A stretch of 64,000 nt of DNA from an uncultured Woeseiaceae bacterium (GCA_947258565.1 CAMYJB010000002.1:1-64000), one strand, 5' to 3'. Positions 41,207-52,678 are shown, counted from the stretch's first letter. Translations and numbers: made by a program. The notes: generated from the sequence alone by a model not told the origin.

Positions 41207-42250
41207 ATGCCAAAATTCCAGACTCTTGAGGATTTCCTTGAAAAGGAACAACGCGAAGACGAAACCGGACGCGCGGTGCTGCAGCTCTGCCGGCAGTTGA
41301 GGACCGCCCTCAACAAGATCTCGACGATCGTCGCGTGTGGCCCGCTGGCCGGCGACCTGGCGGCCGCGCAGGGCAGTAATCCCGACGGCGACGTGCAGAA
41401 GAAACTCGATATCGTCGCCCATGACTACATTATCGAAACCCTCAAGGAGTCCCCGGCGGCCTGGGTGCTCTCGGAGGAGCAGGATGCGCCGATCGAACTC
41501 GACCGTACCCGGCCACTCGCCCTGGCGATAGACCCTCTCGACGGCTCATCGAACATCGAAACCAACGCCCCGATAGGCACAATCTTCAGCATCCTGCCCA
41601 ACCCCGGACCCGACGCGACGCCGGAAGAGGTCTTCCTGCAGCCGGGCAGCGCCCAGCTCGCCGCGGGCTACTGCATCTACGGGCCGCATACCAAGCTGGT
41701 GCTGACGATCGGCAACGGGACGGAGATGTTCACGCTGGACCCGATGACCAAGGAGTTCCGCCATACCCGGACCGAGACCGCAATACCGGCAACGACCACG
41801 GAGTTCGCGGTGAATGCCTCGAATGCACGTCACTGGGAACGCGCCGTGCGGGCCTACTTCGACGACTGTATCGCCGGCGATCCGGGAATCCCGCGCGGCA
41901 ACTACAACATGCGCTGGATCGCGTCGCTGGTGGCCGAGTGCCACCGCATCCTGGTCCGCGGCGGCGTGTTCCTGTACCCGCGGGACAAGCGTGAGGGCTA
42001 CGAGCACGGGCGCCTGAGGCTCCTGTACGAGGCCAATCCCATCGCCATGCTGGTCGAGCAGGCCGACGGCTATGCCACCACAGGGGAGCAGCGCATGCTC
42101 GACGTCCAGCCGCGCGAGTTCCATCAGCGCATCCCTCTGATCTTCGGTTCCCGCAAGGAGATCCGGCGCATCGAGGACTACCACGCGGGCAGGAACATGA
42201 CGGCGGCCAGGTCAGAACTCTTCCGCGAACACGGCCTGTTCAATACCTGA
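41207..42250 (+). CDS. Fructose-1,6-bisphosphatase class I
   Basis: Predicted 347 residues from ATG 41207 (GGGGGA nine bases upstream). Metal and substrate motifs: VLSEEQDAPIEL and DPLDGSSNIETN, plus the C-terminal active-site EQADGYATTG. It hydrolyses fructose-1,6-bisphosphate to fructose-6-phosphate in the Calvin cycle or gluconeogenesis. It is the first gene of a five-gene operon with cbbP, cbbT, cbbA and cbbZ, so a Calvin role is expected. Confidence 0.95.
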   Translation: MPKFQTLEDFLEKEQREDETGRAVLQLCRQLRTALNKISTIVACGPLAGDLAAAQGSNPDGDVQKKLDIVAHDYIIETLKESPAAWVLSEEQDAPIELDRTRPLALAIDPLDGSSNIETNAPIGTIFSILPNPGPDATPEEVFLQPGSAQLAAGYCIYGPHTKLVLTIGNGTEMFTLDPMTKEFRHTRTETAIPATTTEFAVNASNARHWERAVRAYFDDCIAGDPGIPRGNYNMRWIASLVAECHRILVRGGVFLYPRDKREGYEHGRLRLLYEANPIAMLVEQADGYATTGEQRMLDVQPREFHQRIPLIFGSRKEIRRIEDYHAGRNMTAARSELFREHGLFNT

Positions 42251-42273
42251 TTTCGGGGCTTGCGGAGAACACA

Positions 42274-43149
42274 ATGTCGATAGCACATCCCATTATTTCC
42301 GTTACCGGCTCGTCCGGGGCGGGCACCACATCGGTCAGACATACATTCGAGCAGATCTTCCGGCGCGAAGGAATCAACGCGGCCTACATCGAAGGCGACG
42401 CCTTCCACGCCTATGACCGCGCCGGTATGAAGCGCGTCATGCAGGAAGAGAGCGACAAGGGCAACAATCACTTCAGCCATTTCGGGCCCACGGCCAACCT
42501 GCTGGAGCGCCTGGAGGCGACCTTTCACGAGTTCGGCGAGACCGGCCGGACGACGACGAGGCACTACATCCATGACGCCAGCGAGGCAGAGTGCTACGGC
42601 TCGGAGCCGGGCACGTTCACCGACTGGGAAGAGACGCCGGCCGGCGTCGACCTGCTGTTCTACGAAGGCCTCCACGGGGCGGTGGTAACCGACGACGTCA
42701 ACATTGCGCAGTACGCCGATCTCACGATCGGCGTTACGCCTGTCATCAACCTCGAGTGGATACAGAAGCTGCACCGCGACCGCTTCCAGCGCGGCTATAC
42801 GCAGGATACGATCATGAACACGATCCTGCGGCGTATGCCGGACTACATCAACTACATCTGCCCGCAGTTCAGTGAGACGAGCGTCAACTTCCAGCGGATA
42901 CCGACAGTCGATACCTCGAACCCGGCGATCGCGGAATGGATACCGACAGCCGACGAGTCGATGGTCGTCATACGGTTCGCGAATCCGCACGGCATCAATT
43001 TTTCCTACCTCCTGACGATGATCCCGGACAGCTTCATGTCGCGGGCGAACTCCATCGTTATCCCGGGCGGGAAGCAGGACCTGGCCATGCAGCTCGTGCT
43101 GACGCCGTTGATCATGAAGCTGGTCGAACGTAAGCGGCGGGTGGCCTGA
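42274..43149 (+). CDS. Phosphoribulokinase
   Basis: Predicted 291 residues, the usual size of bacterial PRK. P-loop [10 protein letters not shown] is at about residue 10. The enzyme phosphorylates ribulose-5-phosphate to the RuBisCO substrate, the hallmark of the Calvin cycle. It follows FBPase by 23 bases and precedes transketolase by 16. RuBisCO itself is not in the window. Confidence 0.96.
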   Translation: MSIAHPIISVTGSSGAGTTSVRHTFEQIFRREGINAAYIEGDAFHAYDRAGMKRVMQEESDKGNNHFSHFGPTANLLERLEATFHEFGETGRTTTRHYIHDASEAECYGSEPGTFTDWEETPAGVDLLFYEGLHGAVVTDDVNIAQYADLTIGVTPVINLEWIQKLHRDRFQRGYTQDTIMNTILRRMPDYINYICPQFSETSVNFQRIPTVDTSNPAIAEWIPTADESMVVIRFANPHGINFSYLLTMIPDSFMSRANSIVIPGGKQDLAMQLVLTPLIMKLVERKRRVA

Positions 43150-43165
43150 GAAGAGAGGAAATGAC

Positions 43166-45184
43166 ATGAACGCAATAGCAGAACAACAGAGTCCCGTTGC
43201 CAGCGCCGCCAGCAGCGATATGGCCAACGCGCTGCGCATGCTGGCCGCGGACGCGGTGCAGCGCGCGAATTCCGGGCACCCCGGCATGCCAATGGGCATG
43301 GCGGACGTTGCTACCGTGCTGTTCACGCGGTTTTTGAAATTCAACCCGCAGGACCCCGACTGGCAGGACCGCGACCGCTTCGTGCTGTCGGCAGGACACG
43401 GCTCGATGCTGATCTACTCGCTGCTGCACCTGACGGGCTACGACGCCATGAGCCTCGACGAGCTGAAAAACTTTCGCCAGCTCGGCAGCAGGACGGCCGG
43501 CCACCCGGAGTATGGGCACGCACCCGGCGTGGAAATGACGACCGGCCCGCTGGGCCAGGGCATAACGACGGCGGTCGGGATGGCCCTCGCGGAGCGCATG
43601 CTGCATGCGCGCTTCGGCGATGACCTCGTCGATCACTACACCTATGTCCTGGCGGGCGACGGCTGCCTGATGGAGGGCATCAGCCAGGAGGCCATTTCAC
43701 TGGCGGGGCACCTGCGGTTATCGAAGCTCGTCGTCCTGTGGGACGACAACTCGATCAGCATCGACGGCCCGACCGGCCTGAGCACGTCCGACGATCAGCT
43801 GTTGCGCTTCACGGCATCGAACTGGGACGTGCAGAGCGTGGACGGCCACGACCAGGAAGCGATCGCCGACGCGATCGAGAAGGCCCGCAAGGCGGATCGA
43901 CCGTCACTGATTGCCTGCAGGACCGTCATCGGCTTCGGTGCGCCGAACAAGGCAGGCACGGCGGACACACACGGAGCACCATTGGGAGAAGACGAGGTTG
44001 CGGCGAGCCGCGAGCGTCTCGACTGGCCGCACGCACCCTTCGACATTCCAGACCCGGTCCGTGCGCAGTGGGCGACGGCCGGAGAGCGCAGCCTCTCGGA
44101 CTACACGGCCTGGCAGGAGCGCCTCGCGCAATCCGGCGATCGCAACGAGTTCCTGCGCGTGACGGCAGGCGACCTGCCGGAGGGGTGGCAGGAGCAGCTG
44201 GCATCGCTCAAGCAGACGTTCTCGGAAGAGGCCCCGACATTGGCGACGCGCAAGGCATCGGGCCAGGTGCTGTCGGTACTGACCGCGGCCGTCCCTGAGA
44301 TGATCGGCGGTTCTGCCGACCTGACGGGCTCGGTGAATACGAAAACCGAGCAGACCACGCCGGTCAGTGCTGATGATTTCAACGGGCGCTACGTGTATTA
44401 CGGCGTGCGCGAGCACGCGATGGCGGCCGTGATGAACGGCATGGCCCTGCACGGTGGTTTCGTTCCCTACGGGGGCACGTTCCTGGTATTCGCCGATTAC
44501 ATGCGCGCCGCGATGCGCCTTTCTTCGCTGATGGGTCAGCGCGTGGTCTACGTGCTCACCCACGATTCGATCGGCCTGGGCGAGGACGGCCCGACGCACC
44601 AGCCGGTGGAGACGCTGGCAACGTTGCGGGCACTGCCTAACTTCAAGGTCTATCGCCCCGCGGACGCCGTGGAGACGGCCGAATGCTGGGCGCTGGCTCT
44701 TCAGGACGACGCAGGACCGTCGGGCATCGTCCTGAGCCGGCAGGGACTGCCGGCTCAGCGGCGTGAGCACACGGCCGATAATGTCTGCGCGCGGGGCGCC
44801 TACGTGCTCGCCGAAGCGGAAGGTGGCCGCCAGGTTACGCTGCTTGCTACCGGCTCGGAAGTTGCGGTGGCGATGGCCGCGCGCGACAAGCTGCAGGAGG
44901 AAGGCATCGGCGCGGCGGTGGTGTCGATGCCCTGCTGGGAGCTGTTCGATCAACAGGAGAGCGACTACCAGGCATCGGTACTCGGCCCCGGGACCGTGCG
45001 GGTCGCGGTCGAGGCGGCGGTCCGCCTCGGCTGGGATCGCTATCTCGGAGAACACGGCCGTTTCGTCGGCATGAGCAGCTTCGGCGCCTCGGCACCGGCT
45101 GCGGATCTGTACGAGCATTTCGGCATCACCGCGGCGGCCGTCGCCGACGCGGCCAGGGCCGGTCTGCATGAGAAAAATTCCTGA
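43166..45184 (+). CDS. Transketolase
   Basis: Predicted 672 residues. ThDP-binding motif [13 protein letters not shown] is near residue 161; SGHPGMPMG near the N-terminus, [15 protein letters not shown] in the middle domain. It moves two-carbon units between sugar phosphates, serving carbon fixation here. It is 16 bases after cbbP and 14 before cbbA. Confidence 0.96.
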   Translation: MNAIAEQQSPVASAASSDMANALRMLAADAVQRANSGHPGMPMGMADVATVLFTRFLKFNPQDPDWQDRDRFVLSAGHGSMLIYSLLHLTGYDAMSLDELKNFRQLGSRTAGHPEYGHAPGVEMTTGPLGQGITTAVGMALAERMLHARFGDDLVDHYTYVLAGDGCLMEGISQEAISLAGHLRLSKLVVLWDDNSISIDGPTGLSTSDDQLLRFTASNWDVQSVDGHDQEAIADAIEKARKADRPSLIACRTVIGFGAPNKAGTADTHGAPLGEDEVAASRERLDWPHAPFDIPDPVRAQWATAGERSLSDYTAWQERLAQSGDRNEFLRVTAGDLPEGWQEQLASLKQTFSEEAPTLATRKASGQVLSVLTAAVPEMIGGSADLTGSVNTKTEQTTPVSADDFNGRYVYYGVREHAMAAVMNGMALHGGFVPYGGTFLVFADYMRAAMRLSSLMGQRVVYVLTHDSIGLGEDGPTHQPVETLATLRALPNFKVYRPADAVETAECWALALQDDAGPSGIVLSRQGLPAQRREHTADNVCARGAYVLAEAEGGRQVTLLATGSEVAVAMAARDKLQEEGIGAAVVSMPCWELFDQQESDYQASVLGPGTVRVAVEAAVRLGWDRYLGEHGRFVGMSSFGASAPAADLYEHFGITAAAVADAARAGLHEKNS

Positions 45185-45198
45185 ACAGGTGAAATAGC

Positions 45199-46284
45199 AT
45201 GGCATTGATATCCCTACGACAACTGCTGGACCACGCCGCCGAACACGGCTACGGCGTGCCCGCATTCAACATCAACAACATGGAACAGGTGCTGGCCATC
45301 ATGGAGGCGGCCGACGCGGTTGACTCGCCGGTCATCCTGCAGGCGAGCCGCGGCGCGCGGTCGTACGCCGGCGACATCATGATTCGTCACATGGTCGCTG
45401 CCGCCATGGAGATGTTTCCGAAGATCCCCGTGGTCCTGCACCAGGACCATGGCAACAACTCGGCGACCTGCGTGTCGGCGATGCAGCAGGGCTTTTCCAG
45501 CGTGATGATGGACGGCTCGCTGGAGGCCGATGCGAAAACGCCGGCGAGCTACGACTACAACGTCGAGATTACGTCGCGCGTGACGGACGTCGCTCACGAG
45601 ATCGGCGTGTCCGTGGAGGGCGAACTCGGTTGCCTCGGTTCGCTCGAGACCGGCACCGGCGACAAGGAAGACGGCCACGGCTTCGAGGGCAAGCTGGAAA
45701 AGGACAAGCTGTTAACCGACCCCGAGCAGGCGGTCGACTTCGTCACCCGTACGAAAGTCGACGCACTGGCCGTCGCGATCGGCACGTCGCACGGCGCCTA
45801 CAAGTTCACCAGGAAACCGACCGGCGACATCCTCGCCATGGACGTCGTCAAGGCGATCAACGAGCGCCTGCCCGAGACGCATCTCGTCATGCACGGTTCC
45901 TCGTCCGTGCCGCAGGAACTGCAGGACATCATCAACGCGTACGGCGGGGAGATGCCGCAGACCTATGGCGTGCCCGTTGACGAGATTGTCGAAGGCATCC
46001 GTCACGGCGTTCGCAAGGTGAACATCGATACCGACTGCCGCATGGCAATCACGGGGCAGATGCGCAAGGTCGCCGTCGAGAAGCCTGAGGAGTTCGATCC
46101 CCGCAAGTTCCAGCTGCCGGGGTGGGCTGCAATGCGCGAGCTGTGCCGCGACCGTTTCGAGCGATTCGGCACGGCCGGCAATGCCTCGAAGATCGATATC
46201 ATCCCGCTGGCCGACATGGCCGAGCGGTACCGGCGGGGAGACCTCGATCCGAAATCGACCGGCCGCCGTGACGCCGCGGCGTAA
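45199..46284 (+). CDS. Class II fructose-bisphosphate aldolase
   Basis: Predicted 361 residues. Zinc-binding [10 protein letters not shown] is at about residue 76, with [10 protein letters not shown] and the GSSSVP phosphate loop. It joins DHAP with glyceraldehyde-3-phosphate or erythrose-4-phosphate in the Calvin cycle. Fourth gene of the operon. Confidence 0.95.
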   Translation: MALISLRQLLDHAAEHGYGVPAFNINNMEQVLAIMEAADAVDSPVILQASRGARSYAGDIMIRHMVAAAMEMFPKIPVVLHQDHGNNSATCVSAMQQGFSSVMMDGSLEADAKTPASYDYNVEITSRVTDVAHEIGVSVEGELGCLGSLETGTGDKEDGHGFEGKLEKDKLLTDPEQAVDFVTRTKVDALAVAIGTSHGAYKFTRKPTGDILAMDVVKAINERLPETHLVMHGSSSVPQELQDIINAYGGEMPQTYGVPVDEIVEGIRHGVRKVNIDTDCRMAITGQMRKVAVEKPEEFDPRKFQLPGWAAMRELCRDRFERFGTAGNASKIDIIPLADMAERYRRGDLDPKSTGRRDAAA

Positions 46285-46308
46285 ATCGGCAGCTGTGGAG
46301 GTTAACTG

Positions 46309-47007
46309 GTGAAGGACATTCATTCGGGTGCTGCAGCCGTGGTCTGGGACCTCGACGGCACCCTGGTCGATTCGGCGATGGACATTGCGACGTCGCTGAA
46401 TCGCCTCCTCGGGGAGAACGAGCTGGCGGCGCTCGACGACGCCCTCATCAAGAACATGATCGGTGAGGGTGTCGCAGTGCTGATCCGGCGCGGGTTCGAG
46501 GCGCACGGCATCACGCCCGACGGCGAGCGGCTCGAACAACTGGTCGAGCGCTTCCTCGTCATCTATTCGGAGGTTGCGACGGCCTCGACGCGCCTGTTTC
46601 CCGGCGCGCGGGAAGCGCTGCAGACCCTCAGCGATGCCGGGCTACGGCAGGCGATCTGCACGAACAAACCCGAGGCGATCACCCGTCAGGTGCTCGCCGG
46701 TCTCGGAATCTCAGAGTGTTTCGACGTCGTCATTGGCGGCGACACATTGCCGCGAAACAAGCCGGACCCGCTTCCATTGCGCACGGCGCTCGAGGGCCTC
46801 GACGTTACACCCGAGCGTTCGCTGATGGTCGGCGACTCGGCGATCGACGTCCAGACCGCGCATGCGGCCGGTGTCTGCGTCGCCTTCGTGACCTTCGGTT
46901 ACGGCCCGGGGCCGAGCCACCCTCACAAAGCCGATTACCTGATCGATGATTTCGCGGACCTGCCGGCAGTGGTTGCCGGGCATTCGGCGGGGCAGGCCGT
47001 TACCTGA
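46309..47007 (+). CDS. Phosphoglycolate phosphatase (HAD)
   Basis: Predicted 232 residues from GTG 46309 (GGAGG ten bases upstream). HAD motifs: VWDLDGTLVDS, TNKP and GDSAIDVQTA. It removes phosphate from 2-phosphoglycolate, the product of RuBisCO oxygenation, and closes the cbb operon. It converges on a second HAD gene on the other strand. Confidence 0.92.
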   Translation: MKDIHSGAAAVVWDLDGTLVDSAMDIATSLNRLLGENELAALDDALIKNMIGEGVAVLIRRGFEAHGITPDGERLEQLVERFLVIYSEVATASTRLFPGAREALQTLSDAGLRQAICTNKPEAITRQVLAGLGISECFDVVIGGDTLPRNKPDPLPLRTALEGLDVTPERSLMVGDSAIDVQTAHAAGVCVAFVTFGYGPGPSHPHKADYLIDDFADLPAVVAGHSAGQAVT

Positions 47008-47035
47008 GCAGTCTTCCGGGCCGCTCGAACCGTCC

Positions 47036-47878
47036 TCACTGCGTGGGCAACGGCCAGTCGTGCCCCACCTCCAGGCACTCCTCGACGAGCCACTTGAATT
47101 CCGTGAAATCATCGACGATTGCGTCAGGTTGGTAGGGGTGCGCGGCCGTGCCCGGAAAAATCTTGTTGATCCAGGCGTGATCCCAGCCGGTGCCGTTGAA
47201 GAACACTGATGTAATGCCGGCGCGCTTGGCAGCGATCACGTCGGTGGTGCTGTCGCCGACGTACCAGCAATTCGGGGCGGGTTTCTCGCCGAGGTTCGCA
47301 AGCGCTTTCAGGATCGGGTCGGGATTCGGTTTGCGCCGGCCGCTGTCGTCACCGCATACCGTCGTTTCGAAAAGGTCCAGCCACGCGCCATCGTCGACGA
47401 GTGCGAACTCGCGCTCGAAAAATTCCCGGTCCCGGTTCGTCAGGATGCCGAGCCTGACCTCGAACGCGTGCATCTCGATCAGCAGGTCGAGCTCACCGCC
47501 TTCCAGCGGTTGAACCTCGCCGTAGTGGTTGCGGTAGGCTGCGTTGAAAGCATCGTGCGCGGCGTGCTTGGCGTCTTCGTCGTCGCCGAAAAGGACCTCG
47601 AATATGTCGGTGCGCGAAATCCGTCGCTCCGCCTTGATCTTCGGATGCAGTTGCTGGTATTCACGCACGTAGGCGACGAGGCGCGCATCTTCCGGCGTCT
47701 TGGCTGCCTCGTGCGATATCAGGGCATCCATGAGGCCGAGTTCAGGCAGCTGCGGCAGCACGTCGTCGACGGCGTGATACATCGCATCGAGCGTATCGAC
47801 GAGCGTCGCATGCCAGTCGAACAGCACTACGCGTGGTGCAACCAGCGCCCTCGCGGCCTCATCAAGCTCACGTAACAC
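47036..47878 (-). CDS. HAD-superfamily hydrolase
   Basis: Predicted 280 residues from GTG 47878. Catalytic motif FDWHATLVDT (Asp nucleophile and acid spaced as DxxxT), motif II LTNRD, Lys in RRKPNPD and GDSTTDV. Longer than common phosphoglycolate phosphatases with a cap rich in charge. Substrate unknown. It is the last gene after the trehalose operon, 16 bases beyond otsA, and could act on a sugar phosphate. Confidence 0.85.
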   Translation of the reverse strand: MLRELDEAARALVAPRVVLFDWHATLVDTLDAMYHAVDDVLPQLPELGLMDALISHEAAKTPEDARLVAYVREYQQLHPKIKAERRISRTDIFEVLFGDDEDAKHAAHDAFNAAYRNHYGEVQPLEGGELDLLIEMHAFEVRLGILTNRDREFFEREFALVDDGAWLDLFETTVCGDDSGRRKPNPDPILKALANLGEKPAPNCWYVGDSTTDVIAAKRAGITSVFFNGTGWDHAWINKIFPGTAAHPYQPDAIVDDFTEFKWLVEECLEVGHDWPLPTQ

Positions 47879-47894
47879 GTCTCGCTTGCTCCGG

Positions 47895-49295
47895 TCAGCC
47901 CGCCTCGCGGTGACTGAGCAGCGCGTCCACGAACCGCGTACGCCATGCGGTTATGTCATTCATTTTCAACACTTTCAGCATGGCCGCGTGCCTTTCCCGT
48001 CGTTCGTCCAGCGGCATAGTGATCGCCATGGCGATGCCGTCGGCGACGCTGTCCCGGTCGTGGGGGTTGACGATGACGGCATCGGTTAGTTCGCAGGCCG
48101 CACCGGCAAGGCTCGATAACACGAGCATCCCAGGGTTTTCAGGATCCTGTGCCACGATGTATTCCTTGGCGACGAGATTCATGCCGTCTCTCACCGGCGT
48201 AACGAGCCCCACGTCCGCGTTGCGAAAGAAGCCCATGAGTGGCTTGCGGCTGATGCCCTTGTTGAGATAGCGGATCGGCACCCAGTCGGAGGAGGCGAAA
48301 CGGCCGTTGATGCGACCGGAGTCCTGCTCCAGTTCCGAGCGAATTTCGTCGTAGGCACGTACCCCGACGCGTGTCGGCGGAGCGATCTGCATCAGCGTGA
48401 CGTTATTTTGTGTATTCGGGTATTTCTCGAGGAGACGCTCGTACGAAAGGAATCGCTGGTGCAGGCCCTTGCTGTAGTCGAGCCGGTCGACGCCGATGAT
48501 CAGCTGCCGGCCGTCGAGGCTATCGACCATGCGGCGCACCGATTTCGACCTGTTCGCCTCGACGGACAATGCCTGGATTTCCTCGACGTCGACGCCAATG
48601 GGAAACACGTCCGCGACCAGGGTACCGCCGGATACCCTGATCGTGTTGTCGCCATTGATTTGCGCGGGCACGATCGGTTCCTGCAGGCAGGTCCTGAAGG
48701 CGGTTAGGTCGCGATGCGTGTGAAAGCCCAGCACATCATAGGCACACAGGGATCGCAGCAGGTACTCGTAACCGGGGACGGCGCGCAGCGCCTCGAAAGT
48801 CGGAAACGGCACGTGCAGGAAGAAGCCGATCGGGTTGTCGATGCCCGCATTGCGCAGCTCCGCGGCGAGCGGGATCAGGTGGTAATCGTGTACCCAGATA
48901 ATGTCGTCAGGCTGCAGCAGCGAGGCGAGTTTGCGGGCAAATAATGAATTGACCCGAAGATACGCGTCGAAATCCTCGGTTTCAAAGTGCAGGAAATCGA
49001 GAAGATAGTGACAGACCGGCCAGAGGACCCTGTTGCTGTAGCCGTTGTAGTAGTGTTCGAAATCGGACTCGTTCAGCGCGATCGTCGCGAACTCGATATT
49101 GTCTCTGCGAACGACTTCTACATCGGAATCCGATTTCTCGGTCAGCTTGCCGCTCCAGCCGAACCAAAGACCGCCCTGGTCCTTGAGGGCCGCGAGGATA
49201 CCGACAGCAAGTCCGCCCGCCGATGCACCATTCTTCCTGGGCATCGCGACGCGATTAGAAACGATGATCAGACGCCTGTCCGCGGGTTCAGTCAT
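47895..49295 (-). CDS. Trehalose-6-phosphate synthase OtsA (GT20)
   Basis: Predicted 466 residues from ATG 49295 (GGCAAG upstream). Family motifs: [24 protein letters not shown], the acceptor site VDRLDYSKG and GMNLVAKEY. It joins UDP-glucose with glucose-6-phosphate. The otsA start follows the GH15 stop by 14 bases. Confidence 0.95.
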   Translation of the reverse strand: MTEPADRRLIIVSNRVAMPRKNGASAGGLAVGILAALKDQGGLWFGWSGKLTEKSDSDVEVVRRDNIEFATIALNESDFEHYYNGYSNRVLWPVCHYLLDFLHFETEDFDAYLRVNSLFARKLASLLQPDDIIWVHDYHLIPLAAELRNAGIDNPIGFFLHVPFPTFEALRAVPGYEYLLRSLCAYDVLGFHTHRDLTAFRTCLQEPIVPAQINGDNTIRVSGGTLVADVFPIGVDVEEIQALSVEANRSKSVRRMVDSLDGRQLIIGVDRLDYSKGLHQRFLSYERLLEKYPNTQNNVTLMQIAPPTRVGVRAYDEIRSELEQDSGRINGRFASSDWVPIRYLNKGISRKPLMGFFRNADVGLVTPVRDGMNLVAKEYIVAQDPENPGMLVLSSLAGAACELTDAVIVNPHDRDSVADGIAMAITMPLDERRERHAAMLKVLKMNDITAWRTRFVDALLSHREAG

Positions 49296-49309
49296 GGTGC
49301 TTGCCCATA

Positions 49310-51097
49310 TTACAGTGATTCTGACCAGGAGCGGCTCAGCCGGACCGCCGCATTGATGATGCCCGCCATGCTGTAGGTTTGTGGGAGGTTGCCCCACAGC
49401 GCGCCAGTGTCAGGATCGATGTCCTCGGACAGGAGCCCGAGCGGATTTCGGAGTTCGAGCATGTTCTCGAAGAGTTCCCTGGCTTCGTCTTTGCGCCCGA
49501 TGCTGGCCAGGGCATCGATGTACCAGAAGGTGCAGATATTGAAGGCATTTTCCGGCTCGCCGAAGTCGTCGGCCGCGATATACCGGAACATGTACTTGCC
49601 CCTCAGCAGGTGCCGTCCGATGCACTCGATCGTCGAGACAAAGCGCGGGTCGTCTGCCTCGATGAATCCCAGGTCGTGCATGGTGAGGAGGCTGGCGTCC
49701 ATCTCGGGACGGCCGAAACTCTCGGTAAACGACTTCTGATCCGCGTCCCAGGCGCGCTCCAGGATGTCGGCCCGGATCTCATCGGCTGCCGTGCGCCAAT
49801 AGTCGGCGCGTTCGTCTTCGCCAAGCTTGTAGGCGATCTTCGACAGGCGATCGCAGGCAGCCCAGCACATGATGCTGGAGAACGTGTGCACCCGCTGCCG
49901 TCCGCGGTATTCCCAAAGACCGGCGTCCGGCTTGTCGTACTTCTCGCGCGCCCAGTTCCCCAGCGCCTCCAGCCGTTTGAACTCGGCCAGCGTGCCGGAC
50001 TTGATCAGGCGGCTGTCGAAGAAGAACTGTGTCACTGCCAGCACGACCGCGCCATACACGTCGTGCTGCACCTGTTCGTACGCCTGGTTGCCCCGGCGCA
50101 CCGGCGGCATGCCCTGGTAGCCGGACAGGGTATCCACGATCTGCTCGTCGGTAATCGATCGGCCACTGATGCCGTACAATGGCTTGAGCTGCTCGTCTCC
50201 CGCCTCCGCGGCGATATTCATGATGTAGCCGAGGTAGCGTTCCATCGTTACGGTGGTGCCGAGACGATTCAGCGCCTGCACGACGAAATAGCTGTCCCGC
50301 AACCAGCAGAATCGATAGTCCCAGTTGCGACCGCTGTCCGCCGCTTCCGGTATCGAGGTCGTGAGCGCGGCCACGACTGCGCCTGTGTCTTCGAATGTGC
50401 AGAGTTTCAACGTGATTGCCGCGCGAATGACGGCCTCCTGCCATTCGAATGGAATCGACAGGCCGCGCGACCATGCCTGCCAGTAATCGCGCGTCGCGCG
50501 AAAATGGGTGTGGTAGGCGTCTGCGCACGACTCGGGGATGGTCTCGTTGGGACCGAGAATGAGATGCAGGGGGCGGTCCAGTACGAATGCGTTTTCCTCG
50601 ATGACGTGCGTGAGTGCGGCATCGGTCGTCAGCCGCAGCGTCGTGTCCGAGCACGTGTAGCTGATATGGTTGCTGCCGTGCATCGCCCCGCATGATCTTG
50701 CGCCATAATCACGCGCCGGGCGCAGTCGAATGCGAATTCTCGGCGCACCGGATTCCGGCCCGATGCGCCTGAGCAGCATCATCGGTGTAAACATGCGGCC
50801 GACGTATTCATAGCGGGGTGCGACGTCGGTGATACGCACGGAACCGCCGTTCGTATCGTAAAGCGTCGTGTCGAGGATGGCGGTATTTGTCTGGTAAGCC
50901 TGTTCGCTGTGCGAAAAGTCCACGAGCTCGACTTCGAAGAAGCCCGGTAAATCGGTCTCGCTATCGTCTCGCAGCAGGCGGCAAAAGACCGGGTCGGAGT
51001 CGAATTGCGGCATGCACGCCCAAACCATCGTGGCCCGTTCATCGATGAACGAAGCCACCTGGCAGTTGCCGATCAAACCGATGTTTAGACTGGACAA
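49310..51097 (-). CDS. GH15-family glycoside hydrolase (glucoamylase/trehalase-like)
   Basis: Predicted 595 residues from TTG 51097, chosen because AGGGAGAG lies seven bases upstream and the family begins at this point (MSSLNIGLIGNC). Motifs include the catalytic-domain entry NWDYRFCWLRDS and the acid region AGLWEYRGR. GH15 proteins hydrolyse alpha-glucosides; some act on trehalose. Placed between otsB and otsA, it may turn over trehalose or alpha-glucans. Confidence 0.9.
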   Translation of the reverse strand: MSSLNIGLIGNCQVASFIDERATMVWACMPQFDSDPVFCRLLRDDSETDLPGFFEVELVDFSHSEQAYQTNTAILDTTLYDTNGGSVRITDVAPRYEYVGRMFTPMMLLRRIGPESGAPRIRIRLRPARDYGARSCGAMHGSNHISYTCSDTTLRLTTDAALTHVIEENAFVLDRPLHLILGPNETIPESCADAYHTHFRATRDYWQAWSRGLSIPFEWQEAVIRAAITLKLCTFEDTGAVVAALTTSIPEAADSGRNWDYRFCWLRDSYFVVQALNRLGTTVTMERYLGYIMNIAAEAGDEQLKPLYGISGRSITDEQIVDTLSGYQGMPPVRRGNQAYEQVQHDVYGAVVLAVTQFFFDSRLIKSGTLAEFKRLEALGNWAREKYDKPDAGLWEYRGRQRVHTFSSIMCWAACDRLSKIAYKLGEDERADYWRTAADEIRADILERAWDADQKSFTESFGRPEMDASLLTMHDLGFIEADDPRFVSTIECIGRHLLRGKYMFRYIAADDFGEPENAFNICTFWYIDALASIGRKDEARELFENMLELRNPLGLLSEDIDPDTGALWGNLPQTYSMAGIINAAVRLSRSWSESL

Positions 51098-51119
51098 GTA
51101 AATCTCTCCCTGGTGTCCG

Positions 51120-51866
51120 CTAACGTGAAATGCGGCTCTCGACAGACTCGAGCCAGTCACGCACAGCTGCGACATCCGGCAATGCGTATTCGGCCAGGCT
51201 GCCACGGTTGCCACCGACGCGAATCGTGATTCCGTTCATGGCGTTCACCACGCGAAAGCCGTCTTCGTCCGTGACGTCGTCTCCGACGAATACGGCGCGG
51301 CGGCCCGAAAACGGCTCACGCCGCATCATTTCGGTGATTGCGGCGCCTTTGTTATGGTCTATCGGCGCCAGTTCCAGCACCATTTTACCGGCAATCAGGC
51401 GAAAGTCTTTGTCGATTTGTGGCAGCAGTTCCTGCACATAGGCTTTGCACTGCGCCTCGAATTCTGGTGCACGCCGATAATGCAACGACACGCCACCGCG
51501 TTTCTCCTCGAGCAACAGGCCCGGATTTTGTTCCACGAAGGCGCGAAGGCCGTCGAGAACGGATGCGGGCAACGCCGATTCCGCTGCAGCGACGGGATCA
51601 TGCGGGTGTTGCCGCAGTTCCGATCCGTGCGCGCCTGCTGCGGCGAACCGGACGGGCGCGAAAATGCGGTCGATATCCGCGATCGGGCGACCGCTGATCA
51701 GCGACAGTGCACCGCCCAAGCCGGTGGATATACTTGACAGCATCGCGACCAGGGACGGGTCTGCGCGTACGTCCGCCGGGTGGTCCTCGATATCGAGCAG
51801 CGTGCCATCAACGTCCAGGAATAACGCGTGCTTCGACGGGTGGAGTTTGTCGGGCGGTGCCGGCAT
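51120..51866 (-). CDS. Trehalose-6-phosphate phosphatase OtsB (HAD)
   Basis: Predicted 248 residues. HAD motifs LFLDVDGTLLDI, SGRP and VGDDVTDEDGF are as in OtsB. It releases trehalose from trehalose-6-phosphate. First gene of the otsB-GH15-otsA unit; 22 bases before the GH15 start. Confidence 0.93.
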   Translation of the reverse strand: MPAPPDKLHPSKHALFLDVDGTLLDIEDHPADVRADPSLVAMLSSISTGLGGALSLISGRPIADIDRIFAPVRFAAAGAHGSELRQHPHDPVAAAESALPASVLDGLRAFVEQNPGLLLEEKRGGVSLHYRRAPEFEAQCKAYVQELLPQIDKDFRLIAGKMVLELAPIDHNKGAAITEMMRREPFSGRRAVFVGDDVTDEDGFRVVNAMNGITIRVGGNRGSLAEYALPDVAAVRDWLESVESRISR

Positions 51867-51991
51867 GGCGCTACTTTACCGTGCAGGTACCCGCCTGTCG
51901 CACATTGCGTGGCGCTGATGTCGAAATGGCATTGCCAATAATGAGAGTATTGGCATCGAACCGAATGCCGACCTCGACGGTCCAAGCGCCT

Positions 51992-52678
51992 ATGCTGCGA
52001 ACCAGAACCATCATTTTGTTGAACCTGCTGATTGTGGCCTGCACACCCGCCCGGCCCGTCATCGACGAGCAGATGATGCGTATCGACGGCGAGATGCCGG
52101 CTGATTTCAGCGGCTCCTGGGAGCGGGACTATTCGCGCGGAGACGACGTCAACCAGGTGTTGCGCGATATCTACTATTACCTGAGCCGTACGGCTGCAGA
52201 CAGGGCTTACACGACACGCCCGGGGCCCGTGCAGCCATCGTCCAGGGACATGCAGTCGATTACGGCGCTCGCGCGCCTCGCAGAACTCATCACGCGGCCG
52301 CAGGTACTGACGATTTCGCAGAACGACCAGGAGATCACGGTCGATCGCAAGGACGACTTTTCCTTGCTCTGCGCATTCTACGACGGCGTCGCCAAGGGCA
52401 CGGAAAGCGGCTATGGCACCGAGATCTGTGGCTGGGACGGCGACCAGCTGGTGTCTCACCTGATACTGCCGGATGGTTTGCAGGTGACGCACCGATTCAC
52501 CGTTTCCCGGGATCGGCAGCAGCTGCGCGTGGTTACTACGGTCTCGTCGAGTAGCGCGCGTGTGCCGTTTACCTTGCGGCGCTTCTACAAGAAATTCGAA
52601 CGGTTGCCGCCGGATTTCAACTGTATCGAGACGCTCAGCATGAAGCGCGTCTGCAGCACCGGCGAAATCGAATTGTGA
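51992..52678 (+). CDS. Lipoprotein of unknown function
   Basis: Predicted 228 residues from ATG 51992 (ATGs at 51965 and 51941 are alternatives). The signal ends in lipobox IVAC (about Cys 17). The mature part begins TPARPVIDEQ, has an acidic region with FSGSWERDYSRGDDVNQVL and a C-terminal Cys pair (NCIETLS, RVCSTGEIEL). No known domain. Its stop overlaps the next start (GTGA at 52675), so the two are coupled. Confidence 0.7.
   Translation: MLRTRTIILLNLLIVACTPARPVIDEQMMRIDGEMPADFSGSWERDYSRGDDVNQVLRDIYYYLSRTAADRAYTTRPGPVQPSSRDMQSITALARLAELITRPQVLTISQNDQEITVDRKDDFSLLCAFYDGVAKGTESGYGTEICGWDGDQLVSHLILPDGLQVTHRFTVSRDRQQLRVVTTVSSSSARVPFTLRRFYKKFERLPPDFNCIETLSMKRVCSTGEIEL

Noticed and set aside
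43904-45265. Minus-strand frame of 453 codons opposite the transketolase
   Set aside because: Shadow of transketolase with Arg/His-rich composition.
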